DNA of 64,000 nt. Source: Siccirubricoccus phaeus. GTDB lineage: Bacteria; Pseudomonadota; Alphaproteobacteria; Acetobacterales; Acetobacteraceae. Below the pieces are notes generated by a model. The model searched no databases. It saw only the letters and a program-made list of their open reading frames with translations, and had not been told where the DNA came from. Shown one piece after another: positions 32,524-41,358 of this stretch (its first letter is position 1; each line of letters starts with the position of its first letter). Made by a program: the position numbers and the translations under genes. The DNA lies in assembly GCF_008360935.1 (NCBI RefSeq), contig NZ_SRXO01000010.1, positions 124,001 through 188,000 of the forward strand, read 5' to 3'.

Positions 32524-33491
32524 CCCTTCCCGCCGGGCCGGAAGATCTCGCCGAGCCGGCCCTCGCGCCGCTCCTGCGCCACGCTCTCCTCAGGGCCGAA
32601 GGGGTGGCCGCCGAAGCCGTGGCGCATCTGCACGATCGCCTTCGCCGCCTCCGCCGCGGCGCCGCGGGAGGCGAAGAGCTGCATCACCGATTGCGCGATG
32701 ACGGGGATCGGCACCTCCATGCGCATGGCGTCCATCACCAGCCAATTCACCTCGCCGGTATCCTCGATATAGGCGGAGGGTTTCTCCAGGCCGGGATCCT
32801 GCCGCAGCGCCTCGGCCAGCAGGTCGATGAGCCAGGAGCGCACGACCGAGCCGTGGCGCCAGCACTCCAACGTGCCCGGGAGGTCCAGCGGCGCGTGCCA
32901 GTGGCGCAGCAGTCCATAGCCCTCGGCAATGGCCTGCAGCATGCCGAATTCGATGCCGTTATGGACCAGCTTGACGAAATGCCCCGCCCCGGGCGGCCCG
33001 GCATGGACGAAACCACCCGGGACGGCGAGGGTTCGCAGCACCGGCTCCAACGCTGCTACCGCCTCGCGTTCGCCCCCGGCCATGAAGCAGGCGCCGGCCT
33101 CGGCGCCGGGAATGCCGCCGCTGGTGCCGAGATCGACGAAGCGGAGGCCGCGTTCGGCAAGCCGGGAATGCCGGCGGATGGAATCGCCCCAATAGGCGTT
33201 GCCGCCATCGGCGATCACATCGCCCGGCTCCAGCGCTGCCGCCACCTGGTCCAGCACGGTCTCCGTCGCCGGCCCGGCCGGAACGTAGAGCAGCACCCGG
33301 CGCGGCGGCGCCAGGCGCTGGCGGAAATCCGCCGCGTCGCGGATCTCCTCGAGTCCCGCCTGCACGAGTTCCGCCGGCGCGCCGCTGCGCGTCTGCCCCA
33401 CGACGCGAATGCCCTTGCCGAGCGCGTTCCGCGCCAGCCCGCCGCCGATGCGGCCAAGCCCCACAATGCCGATGGCCTGCTGGTCGTTCAT
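32520..33491 (-). CDS. 6-phosphogluconate dehydrogenase, NAD-dependent decarboxylating type
   Basis: A 323-aa short-form 6-phosphogluconate dehydrogenase. Rossmann motif IGIVGLGRIGGGLARNAL at residues 7-24 (the usual GLGRMG with Ile for Met), substrate loop FVDLGTSGGIPGAEAGACFM, and HFVKLVHNGIEFGM with the catalytic Lys-Asn region. About 300-330 aa is typical of the NAD-type GndA/YqeC-like branch. It makes ribulose-5-phosphate. Start ATG 33491, 8 bases after the flavoprotein gene, so co-transcribed with it. The TAG stop (32520-32522) lies inside the CTAG of the neighbouring repeat. Confidence 0.92.
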   Translation of the reverse strand: MNDQQAIGIVGLGRIGGGLARNALGKGIRVVGQTRSGAPAELVQAGLEEIRDAADFRQRLAPPRRVLLYVPAGPATETVLDQVAAALEPGDVIADGGNAYWGDSIRRHSRLAERGLRFVDLGTSGGIPGAEAGACFMAGGEREAVAALEPVLRTLAVPGGFVHAGPPGAGHFVKLVHNGIEFGMLQAIAEGYGLLRHWHAPLDLPGTLECWRHGSVVRSWLIDLLAEALRQDPGLEKPSAYIEDTGEVNWLVMDAMRMEVPIPVIAQSVMQLFASRGAAAEAAKAIVQMRHGFGGHPFGPEESVAQERREGRLGEIFRPGGKG

Positions 33492-33499
33492 CTTCGCCC

Positions 33500-34846
33500 T
33501 CACCGCAGCATGCTGCTGATATTCGAGGCGCCGGAGGGGTAGGCCGAGAGCAACTCGCCCAGCTCTCGCGCCGGCAGGCGCAGCCGGACCGCCAGGGCGA
33601 AGAGGTTGATCACCTCCGCCGCATCCGGCCCCAGCAGATGCGCGCCGAGCAAACAGCCGCTCTCCGGCGCCAGCAGCAGCCTGAAGGCTGCGGTGGCCTC
33701 GCCGGTGCGGCGCACCGATTGGTAGTCGGCCATGTCGCCTTCCTTCACCTCGACGCGCAGGCCCTTCTCCCGCGCCGCCTCCTCCGTCAGCCCCACCGAG
33801 GCGAGGGGCGGGATGGTGAAGACCGCGCTGGTCACGCCGGTGTAGTCGGGCGCGTGGCGGCAGCCCTCCAGCAGGTTGCGCGCGACCGCATCGGCATCCA
33901 GCAGCGCGACCGGCGTGAGCTGCGGCCCCGCCGCCGCGGCGTCGCCGGCAGCGAAGACGGCGGGGTTGGAGAGGCTGCGCAGATGCCGGTCCAGCCGCAG
34001 CCGTCCATCCTCCGCCGCGACCTCCCCGGCGGCGAGGTCGAGCCCTTCCAGATTGGGGACCCGGCCCAGGCCGTGCAGGGCGAAATCGGCCTCGAAGCGC
34101 CGCCCATCCTCGGTCAGCACGGTGAAGCCCGCCGCGCCGCGTTCCACCGCCGCGGCGCGGCAACCGAGCTCGATGCGGATGCCGATGCGGCGCGAATGCG
34201 CGACGAGGCGCTGCACCAGCGCCTGGTCGAACGGCGCCAGGGGGCGGTCATCGGCGTTCAGGATGGCCACCTCCGCCCCGGCGCGGGCGGCGATATGGGC
34301 GCATTCGAAGGAGATATAGCCGCCGCCGAGCATGAGCAGCCGCCGCGGCAGCCGCTCCAGGGCCAGGAAGTCGTCGCTGCTGGCGAGTAATTCGGCACCG
34401 GGGACGGGCGGCGCGGCGGGCTTCGCGCCGGTGGCGATCAGGATATGCCGCGCCTCCAGCCGCCGCCCCGCGACCTCCACCGCCCGCGGCCCGACGAAGC
34501 GCGCCGCGCCCTGGATGGCCTCGATCCCGGCTTCGGCATAGGCCTGGGCGCGCCGCTCCGGCACCGGATCGGTGAAGCTGCGCTTGAAGGCCATGAGGGC
34601 GGGCCAGTCGATCGTCACGCGGTCGCCCCCGGCCAGCCCCATGCCGGCCAGGCGGCGGGCGCGGTCCGCCGCCTCCGCGATGGTCCAGAGCGTCTTCTTC
34701 GGCTCGCAGCCGCGCAGTGCGCAGGTGCCGCCGAGCTCGCGGGCCTCGATGATGGCGACCCGCCAGCCGGCGGCGCGGCAGCGCCTGGCCACGGCATCCG
34801 CGGCAGTGCCGCTGCCGAGGGCGACAAGGTCGAATTGGTCTGGCAT
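33500..34846 (-). CDS. FAD-dependent pyridine nucleotide-disulfide oxidoreductase
   Basis: A 448-aa flavoprotein of the glutathione/mercuric reductase family. FAD motif LVALGSGTAADAVARRCRAA at the N terminus, redox Cys pair in GGTCALRGCEPKK near residue 40, NAD(P) motif LLMLGGGYISFECAHIAA, and the second FAD motif AVFAAGDAAA. The C-terminal interface segment reads LLSAYPSGASNISSML where glutathione reductase has the catalytic His-Pro-Thr, so the usual acid/base His is replaced by Tyr. The true substrate is therefore open. Start ATG 34846. Probably an operon with the 6-phosphogluconate dehydrogenase, a possible NADPH link. Confidence 0.88.
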   Translation of the reverse strand: MPDQFDLVALGSGTAADAVARRCRAAGWRVAIIEARELGGTCALRGCEPKKTLWTIAEAADRARRLAGMGLAGGDRVTIDWPALMAFKRSFTDPVPERRAQAYAEAGIEAIQGAARFVGPRAVEVAGRRLEARHILIATGAKPAAPPVPGAELLASSDDFLALERLPRRLLMLGGGYISFECAHIAARAGAEVAILNADDRPLAPFDQALVQRLVAHSRRIGIRIELGCRAAAVERGAAGFTVLTEDGRRFEADFALHGLGRVPNLEGLDLAAGEVAAEDGRLRLDRHLRSLSNPAVFAAGDAAAAGPQLTPVALLDADAVARNLLEGCRHAPDYTGVTSAVFTIPPLASVGLTEEAAREKGLRVEVKEGDMADYQSVRRTGEATAAFRLLLAPESGCLLGAHLLGPDAAEVINLFALAVRLRLPARELGELLSAYPSGASNISSMLR

Positions 34847-35627
34847 CGGTGGCGGTTCTCCTCGGCGGCTTCCGTCGCGCCCACAACCCCGCGGATGGCA
34901 GGGCGTTGCCTGGACCGGTCGCCGCCTGCGGGATTCCGTGGCGAGGTCCCTTGCATGCCGGCGCCCCGGACGGCCGATCCGCCAGGTGGTTGCGGGCCGG
35001 ATGCCGCGATGCCTTGCGCAGCGGCGATGCCTCCGGAGCGCGATCCGGCCCGGGCTGCGCAACGCTATTGCTGGCTACCGGCTTCGGGATGCCATCGGAT
35101 GTGCGGCTGGGTTTGGTTGGCGTCGCGTGCCGGACCGGTCGGGCGTGGCGCCGACCCTGCCCACGCCGCGACGGTGCCATTGCTGGCCTTCCGGCTTCGG
35201 GATGCCGCCGGATCTGTGCCTGTGCGTGGTTGACGTCGCGTGCCGGGCCAGTCGGGCGCGGCGCCGACCCTGCCCACGCCGCGACAGTGCCATGCGCCAT
35301 CCAGCCGGATCACCAGCCTCGGCCCCTGCGCGACCTCGCCAGGATTTTCGACGGAAACGCACCAACGCTTGCCGGCGCCCGGCCTGTCCCTTTCGGCGGG
35401 ACCCTCGGGGGGCGATGCGATGCTGGCCGTGCTCCGGCGCGGAAATTGCATCCTCGGGCGCAAGGCCGTGGGCGCCACGCTGATGGACGCTCGGCCAAAC
35501 CGGGGAAGGCCGCGACAGCCGCACCGCAAGGGCATGATCGCCTGAGGCTGGCCAGCCGAAAGGCGCGAATCGCGCCCTCATGACCGCTCTGTTCGGGAGC
35601 GGGTCTGCCCATGGGAGGTGCTGGGCC
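34847..35627. other. 780-bp intergenic region
   Basis: Between the divergent flavoprotein and dipeptide-receptor genes. Open frames on both strands here are Arg/Pro/Gly-rich and look like chance frames of GC-rich DNA. The only clear structure is the tandem duplication at 35067-35291. Promoters for both flanking genes should lie here but none is obvious. Confidence 0.5.
35067..35291. repeat. Tandem duplication, two units of about 112 bp
   Basis: Unit 1 (35067-35178) and unit 2 (35179-35291) both start ATTGCTGGC, share CCGGCTTCGGGATGCC, GACCCTGCCCACGCCGCGAC and end GTGCC. They differ by scattered substitutions and a 1-base length difference. They do not resemble the CTAG-type elements. Confidence 0.8.
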
Positions 35628-37214
35628 ATGAAGCGACGTGAATTGCTGGCGGGGGCGGGGGGCGGCATCGCCGCTCTCGCGGCGCCACGCCTGGGTGCGG
35701 CCCAGGGCAACGCGGTGCTGCGGTTCAAGCCGCAGACCGATCTCACCATCCTCGATCCGGTCTTCACCACCTCCTATGCCAGCCGCTTCCTCGGCTTCGC
35801 CAGCTACGACACGCTCTACGGCGTGGACGACCAGCTCAATCCGCACCCGCAGATGGTGGCCGGCCATGTGGTGGAGGAGGATGGCAAGCGGTGGCGGCTG
35901 ACGCTGCGCGACGGGCTGAAATTCCACGATGGCGAGCCCGTGCGCGCGCGCGACGCGGTGGCCAGCGTGAAGCGCTGGGGGGCGGTGGATGTCTTCGGCC
36001 AGCTCCTCATGGCCGCGACGGACGAGATCTCGGCGCCCTCGGACAAGGAGATCGTCTTCCGGCTCAAGCGGCCCTTCCCGCTGCTGCCCAATGCGCTGGG
36101 CAAGAGCACCAGCTACGTGCCGGTGATCATGCCGGAGCGGCTGGTGCCGGCCGATCCGCGCCAGCAGGTGACGGAGGTGGTGGGCAGCGGCCCCTATCGC
36201 TACATCGCCGCCGAGCGCATCTCCGGCGTGCGCCAGGTATGGGAGAAATTCGCCGGCTACGTCCCGCGCGAGGGCGGTACCACGCAATTCACCTCCGGCC
36301 CCAAGATCGCCTACATCCCGCGCATCGAGTGGAACTACATCCCCGACCACCCCACCGCCGCCGCGGCGCTGATGAGCGGCGAGATCGACTGGATCGAGGA
36401 TGTGCTGCTCGACCTCGCGCCGCAGCTTCGCGCCTCCCGCCAGGTCACGCTGGGCAGCTTCAATCCTCCCGGCCATATGGGCGTGTTCCGTCTGAACCAC
36501 ATCCAGCCGCCCTTCGACAACCCGGCGATCCGCCGCGTGGCGCTGATGGCGGTGAACCAGACGGAGATCGTGACCAGCGTGGCGGGCGAGGATGCCTCGC
36601 AATGGAACGACAAGGTGGGGGTCTTCGCTCCGCTCTCGCCCATGGCCTCCGATGCCGGGCTGGAGGTGCTGACCGGCCCGCGCGACTACGGCGCGGCGAA
36701 GCGCGCGCTGGAAGCGGCGGGCTACAAGGGCGAGAAGGTGGTGTTCATCTCTGCCGTCGACAATTTCGGCATGAATCAGCAGGCGATGGTCGCCGCCGAT
36801 CAGCTCCGCCGCGCCGGCTTCAATGTGGAGGTGGTGCCGATCGCCTTCGGCGTCTGGCTGCAGCGCCGCGGCAGCCGCAACCCGCCGGAACAGGGCGGCT
36901 GGAGCTGCACCTGCACCATTCTGCCGGGCCTCGACTTCTGGGACCCGGTCTCGCATCTGGCGTTGCGCGGCAACGGGCTGGCGGCCTGGCCCGGCTGGCC
37001 GACCAGCCCGGAGCTGGAAGCGCTGCGCGACCGCTGGGTGGAGGCGCCGGACGTGCCGGCGCGGCAGGAAATCGCGCGGCAGATGCAACTGCAATCCTGG
37101 AAGGACGTGCCCTATATCCCCGCCGGCAATTGGCGGGATCTGACCGCCTTCCGCCGCAACCTGACCGGCATGCTGAATGGCGGGGTGATGTTCTACAATC
37201 TCAAGAAGGGCTGA
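35628..37214 (+). CDS. Dipeptide-type ABC transporter substrate-binding protein (SBP family 5)
   Basis: A 528-aa exported receptor. Twin-Arg-like signal peptide (MKRRELLAGAGGGIAALAAP), then LRFKPQTDLTILDPVFTTSY, RLTLRDGLKFHDGEPVRARD and VGSGPYRYIA, all typical of DppA/OppA/NikA-like proteins. GGGAGG is 9 bases before the ATG at 35628. No permease or ATPase genes are adjacent; it is convergent with the hydantoinase genes. A role in uptake of peptides, opines or cyclic amides used by those enzymes is inferred from position only. Confidence 0.9.
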   Translation: MKRRELLAGAGGGIAALAAPRLGAAQGNAVLRFKPQTDLTILDPVFTTSYASRFLGFASYDTLYGVDDQLNPHPQMVAGHVVEEDGKRWRLTLRDGLKFHDGEPVRARDAVASVKRWGAVDVFGQLLMAATDEISAPSDKEIVFRLKRPFPLLPNALGKSTSYVPVIMPERLVPADPRQQVTEVVGSGPYRYIAAERISGVRQVWEKFAGYVPREGGTTQFTSGPKIAYIPRIEWNYIPDHPTAAAALMSGEIDWIEDVLLDLAPQLRASRQVTLGSFNPPGHMGVFRLNHIQPPFDNPAIRRVALMAVNQTEIVTSVAGEDASQWNDKVGVFAPLSPMASDAGLEVLTGPRDYGAAKRALEAAGYKGEKVVFISAVDNFGMNQQAMVAADQLRRAGFNVEVVPIAFGVWLQRRGSRNPPEQGGWSCTCTILPGLDFWDPVSHLALRGNGLAAWPGWPTSPELEALRDRWVEAPDVPARQEIARQMQLQSWKDVPYIPAGNWRDLTAFRRNLTGMLNGGVMFYNLKKG

Positions 37215-37238
37215 GACGGCGGCCTGAGCCCATCATGG

Positions 37239-37269
37239 CGCGCCGTCGGCGATTCCGTCCGACGGCGCG
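37239..37269. terminator. Bidirectional stem-loop between convergent genes
   Basis: A perfect 11-bp stem, CGCGCCGTCGG / CCGACGGCGCG, with a 9-base loop, midway between the stop codons at 37214 and 37295. Confidence 0.6.
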
Positions 37270-37294
37270 AGGCGGCGACGACGGAACAGGCGCG

Positions 37295-39037
37295 TCAGCG
37301 CGTCTCCTCCCATGTCGTGCCGAGCAGGCTCTCCGGCGCCACGCCATAATCGCGCCGCGCGGCTTCCGGGCTAACATAGCCGTCCAGCAGATCGTCGCGC
37401 AGCCGCGCCGTGTCCCGCCCCGCGGGCGGGCCGTAGCCGCCGGAGCCCGGCACCTGCAGCACCAGGCACGATCCGGCTGGGGCGATGAAGGCGCCCTTGC
37501 CGAGAATCGGCCGCACCTCGCCATCCGGCAATTCCAGCCGGATGCTGGCCGTGGCGCCGGGCAACCCGCCGGAGAGGCCGAAGGGCGGCGTCGCCACGCG
37601 CTCGCAGCAGGTGGCGCAATGCGCGTCCCGCTCCAGCACCCGCCAGCTCCGGCGCACGCCGAGGCCGCCGCGCCAGGTGCCGGCCCCGCCGCTGTCCGGC
37701 ACCAGGGCGTATTCCTCGATGCGCAGCGGGAAGCTCATCTCCAGCACCTCGATCGGCGTGTTGAGCATGTTGCTGACGGAGGAGGAGACGGCGTTGATGC
37801 CATCCATCATCGGCCGCGCCCCGAAGCCGCCTTTCGTCGACTCGTAGCTGACATAGCGGTCATCGGTGCGGTAATCCGTGCCGCCGAAGGTCACCACGGC
37901 GCTGGTGCCCTGGGAGCCGGCCATGACCGTTTGCGGCGCGATCCGATGCATCGCGGCGAAGACGATATCCGCGATGCGGTGGGACATCTCGTGATTGGCG
38001 TAGGTGACCGGCGCCGGCTCCTGCGCGTGCACCACGGAGCCCGGCGGCGCGATCACCGTCACCGGCCGCCAGGCGCCGGAATTTGGCGGGATCAGGCTCT
38101 TCGGATCAGCGATCATCTTGAGCGCGGTGAAGACGCCGGAGGAGGTGACGGTCAGCGGCGCGTTCATCGGCCCGGCCACGCGAGGGTCGGAGCCGGCGAA
38201 ATCCACGGTGACGGTATCGCCGCTCTTGCGGATGCTCATGGCCACGCGGAATTGCGCGTCCTGCGTCTCGCCCGGCGCCAGGATGCCGTCGCCGTCGATG
38301 GTGTCGGTGAACTGCGCCTCGCCATCCGGCAGGGCACGCAGGGCGGCGCGCATCATCGTCTCGGAATAGTCGAGGATGCGGTCCATGATGCGCAGCAGCT
38401 CCTCGGCGCCGTATTTCCGCGCCAGCGCCGCCATGCGCTGCGCCGCCCGGCGGTTCGCCGCGACCTGGGCGCGGATGTCGCCCTGCCGTTCGGAGGGCGT
38501 GCGGACATTGGCCAGGATGATGGCCTCGATGCCCGGGTCCGGCTGGCCGTCGCGATAGAGCTTCACCGGCGGCAGGCGCAGCCCCTCGCCATAGATCTCC
38601 GTCACCGCGCCATAGCTGCCCGGCGTCGCGCTGCCGATATCCGGCCAATGCGCCCGGACGCAGCCATAGCCGAGCAGCACGTCGCCCAGAAAGGCCGGCA
38701 CCACCACATTCACATCCGGCAGATGGGAGCCGCCGTGATAGGGATCGTTGTGGATATAGACATCGCCCGGATCGGGTTGCGGGAAAGCACGCACCACGCT
38801 GCGCACCGCATCCGGCATGGAGCCGAGATGGATGGGCAGGTCCGGCCCCTGCGCCACCATATTGCCCTGCCGGTCGAAGATGCCGCAGGAGTAGTCGCCC
38901 GCCACCTTCAGCAGCGGCGAATAGGCGGTCTTGGCGAGGACGATCTTCATCTCCTCGGCCGCGGAGAGCAGCGCGTTCTTCACCACCTCGAAGCGCGCGG
39001 GGTCGATGCCGGCAAGGGCGGTTGCGGAGTCCGGCAT
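37295..39037 (-). CDS. Hydantoinase B/oxoprolinase family protein
   Basis: A 580-aa subunit of N-methylhydantoinase/5-oxoprolinase-type ATP-dependent amide hydrolases (also acetophenone carboxylase-like). Family blocks visible are IDPARFEVVKNALLSAAEEM at the start, YSPLLKVAGDYSCGIFD, DVYIHNDPYHGGSHLPDV and GSGGYGPPAGRD near the end. It works with the HyuA-type subunit, whose gene ends 3 bases upstream, so the two are co-transcribed and surely form one enzyme. Substrate (hydantoin, oxoproline or related cyclic amide) not shown. Confidence 0.93.
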   Translation of the reverse strand: MPDSATALAGIDPARFEVVKNALLSAAEEMKIVLAKTAYSPLLKVAGDYSCGIFDRQGNMVAQGPDLPIHLGSMPDAVRSVVRAFPQPDPGDVYIHNDPYHGGSHLPDVNVVVPAFLGDVLLGYGCVRAHWPDIGSATPGSYGAVTEIYGEGLRLPPVKLYRDGQPDPGIEAIILANVRTPSERQGDIRAQVAANRRAAQRMAALARKYGAEELLRIMDRILDYSETMMRAALRALPDGEAQFTDTIDGDGILAPGETQDAQFRVAMSIRKSGDTVTVDFAGSDPRVAGPMNAPLTVTSSGVFTALKMIADPKSLIPPNSGAWRPVTVIAPPGSVVHAQEPAPVTYANHEMSHRIADIVFAAMHRIAPQTVMAGSQGTSAVVTFGGTDYRTDDRYVSYESTKGGFGARPMMDGINAVSSSVSNMLNTPIEVLEMSFPLRIEEYALVPDSGGAGTWRGGLGVRRSWRVLERDAHCATCCERVATPPFGLSGGLPGATASIRLELPDGEVRPILGKGAFIAPAGSCLVLQVPGSGGYGPPAGRDTARLRDDLLDGYVSPEAARRDYGVAPESLLGTTWEETR

Positions 39038-39040
39038 GGC

Positions 39041-41113
39041 TCAGCTCCTCGTCACGCGCAGATAGGCGTCGGCGTCCACCCGCGCCGTCCAGCCGGGCGG
39101 CAGCACGAAGGTGGAATCGAGCGATTCCACCACACAGGGGCCGGTGATCTCGGCCCCCGGCACCAGCCCTTCCCGCCATAGAATGGGGCAAGGGGTGAGG
39201 CCGGTCGCCGGGAACCAGACCTGCCGCTCGCGCCGACGCGCCGCCTCCGCCTTCCAGGGCTGCGCCAGCTTCATCGGCGGCAGGCGGCCGATGGCGGTGA
39301 GGCGCAGATTGACCATCTGCACCGGCTCCACCTCATTCGCATGGCCATAGGTCTGCTCATGCCGGCGGTGGAAGGCGGCGGCCAGGGCAGCAAGGCTTTG
39401 CGCCGTGATCGGCCCCTCCTCCAGCGGCACGGTCAGCTCATAGGCCTGGCGGCGGTAGCGGAGATCGGCCGAGCGCTGGAAGCCGCGCCGCGAAACCGGC
39501 ACCCGCGCCGCCTCCAGCATCGCCATCCCCTCGCCTTCCATGGCCGCGAAAGCCTCGGCGATCTGCGCCGGGTCGACCGTGGCAAGGCTGGCATAGAGGG
39601 TGCGCGCATAGTCGCGCTTGATGTCGGAGGAGACCAGGCCAAGGGCGGAGAAGGCGCCGGGCGCCGGCGGGATGATCACCTCCGGGATGTCGAGCTCCTC
39701 GGCCAGCGCCACCGCATGGATGGGCCCCGCGCCGCCGAAGGCCATCAGGCTGAATTCGCGCGGGTCATGGCCGCGCTCCACCGAGACGATGCGGAGCGCC
39801 TGATGCATGTTGGCGTTCACCACCTCGACGATGCGCGCCGCCGCCTCCACCACGCTCAGCCCCAGCGGGCCGGCGATGTGCTGCTGAATCGCGGCCTCGG
39901 CCGCCGGCTTGTCCATGGCGAGGTCGCCATCCAGCAGCGCATCCGGCGCCAGATAGCCCAGCGCAACATTGGCATCGGTCACCGTCGGCAGGGTGCCGCC
40001 GCGGCCATAGGCCACGGGCCCGGGGCGCGCGCCGGCGCTGTGCGGCCCGACCTTCAGCGCGCCACCCGGGTCCAGCCAGGCGATGGAGCCGCCGCCGGCG
40101 CTGACCTCGGCGAGGTCCACCACCGGCACGCGAATGGGATGGCCGCTGCCGACCAGCCAGCGCTTGGCATTGGCGGCGCCGCCCACCTCGTAATCGGCGG
40201 TGACGGCGATCTCGCCCTCGGCGATCACGCTCGCCTTCGCCGTGGTGCCGCCCATGTCGAAGGAGAGCAGGTTGCCGAGGCCGAGCTGCTTGCCGGCGAG
40301 CCCCGCCGCGATGACGCCGGCCGCCGGCCCGCTCTCCACCGCCATGGCCGGCATGCGCAGGCATTCCTTGACATCGAGCACGCCGCCGCCGCTCGCCATC
40401 ACATGCAGGGCGGGCAGGCCGATGCCATCCACGGCGCTTTGCAGCCGCTGCAGATAGCTTTGCAGGAGCGGGCCGACGAAGGCGCAGACCGCGGTGGTGC
40501 TGGCGCGCTCGAATTCCCGGATTTCCGGCAGCACCTCGCAGGAGAGGAAGACCTGCACCCCGGGCAGCGCGGCCCGCAGCGCCGCGCCAAGCTGCCGCTC
40601 ATGCGCATCGTTCAGGAAGGAGAAGAGCAGGGAGACGGCGACCGTCTGCACCTCGGCTTCACGCAGCGCCGCGACCAGGGCGGGAATCTCCGCCATGGCC
40701 AGGGGCGTGATCACCTCGCCTTGGGCGTCGATGCGCTCGGTGATCTCGAAGCGGTGCCGGCGCGGCACCAGAACCGGTGGCGCCTCCTGGAACAGATCGT
40801 AGAGATCGGTGCGGGCACTGCGGCGCAATTCCAGGATGTCGCGGAAGCCCCGCGTGGCGATGAAGGCGGTGCGCGCCCCCTTATTCTCCAGCAGCGCGTT
40901 GGTGACGATGGTGGTGGCGTGGGCCAGCAGCGAGACCTCGCGCGCCGCCACGCCGCTGCCCTGCAGCCCCTGGTTCAGCCCGTCCAGCACGCCTTCGGCG
41001 AAATCCAGCGGCGTGGTCGGCACCTTGGCGATGCCGATGCGTCCGGTGCTTTCCTCCACCATGGCCACATCGGTGAAGGTGCCGCCGATATCGATTCCGA
41101 TCCGCCACTCCAT
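39041..41113 (-). CDS. Hydantoinase A/oxoprolinase family protein
   Basis: A 690-aa ATP-binding subunit. The N-terminal hydantoinaseA/oxoprolinase domain starts MEWRIGIDIGGTFTDVAMVE (actin-like phosphate loop). It contains LAHATTIVTNALLENKG and the central LLSFDMGGTTAKASVI and GVIAAGLAGKQLG. The C-terminal part has RYRRQAYELTVPL. ATP-driven opening of a cyclic amide is the family reaction. First gene of the leftward pair; divergent from the siderophore receptor gene across 245 bases that contain a Fur-like site. Confidence 0.93.
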   Translation of the reverse strand: MEWRIGIDIGGTFTDVAMVEESTGRIGIAKVPTTPLDFAEGVLDGLNQGLQGSGVAAREVSLLAHATTIVTNALLENKGARTAFIATRGFRDILELRRSARTDLYDLFQEAPPVLVPRRHRFEITERIDAQGEVITPLAMAEIPALVAALREAEVQTVAVSLLFSFLNDAHERQLGAALRAALPGVQVFLSCEVLPEIREFERASTTAVCAFVGPLLQSYLQRLQSAVDGIGLPALHVMASGGGVLDVKECLRMPAMAVESGPAAGVIAAGLAGKQLGLGNLLSFDMGGTTAKASVIAEGEIAVTADYEVGGAANAKRWLVGSGHPIRVPVVDLAEVSAGGGSIAWLDPGGALKVGPHSAGARPGPVAYGRGGTLPTVTDANVALGYLAPDALLDGDLAMDKPAAEAAIQQHIAGPLGLSVVEAAARIVEVVNANMHQALRIVSVERGHDPREFSLMAFGGAGPIHAVALAEELDIPEVIIPPAPGAFSALGLVSSDIKRDYARTLYASLATVDPAQIAEAFAAMEGEGMAMLEAARVPVSRRGFQRSADLRYRRQAYELTVPLEEGPITAQSLAALAAAFHRRHEQTYGHANEVEPVQMVNLRLTAIGRLPPMKLAQPWKAEAARRRERQVWFPATGLTPCPILWREGLVPGAEITGPCVVESLDSTFVLPPGWTARVDADAYLRVTRS

Positions 41114-41302
41114 GCTGAGGCAGGCTCCCTGAGGGTTGGTGCGGGCAGGGCGTTGGGCTGTGTTGCGCCCCCAGATTTAAGCAACGCCCGTGCCAGGCTC
41201 GGCCGTCAGGACGAGCGAGGCGGCATCGCGCGAGCATGACCCAGCCGGGTCATTCCGGCCAGCCCATGTCGAATTGGCCTTGCCCGGACCGCCAGCTCAA
41301 TT

Positions 41303-41321
41303 GCAATTGACTCTCATTATC
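41303..41321 (+). promoter_or_regulatory. Fur-box-like operator upstream of the siderophore receptor
   Basis: GCAATTGACTCTCATTATC matches the 19-bp Fur consensus at 13 of 19 positions, with a perfect right half (TCATTATC), 38 bases before the receptor ATG. AATTGCAATT just upstream forms a small palindrome. Iron-repressed control of the receptor and esterase is the likely meaning; not tested. Confidence 0.7.
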
Positions 41322-41358
41322 GACTGGGACTGCGGTCCCGCTATTCGGGTTCCGGGAT

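Noticed and set aside
34445-35233. Plus-strand open frames over the flavoprotein 5' end and the tandem duplication
   Set aside because: They run antisense into the flavoprotein gene and have no domain; the repeated stretches come from the DNA duplication.
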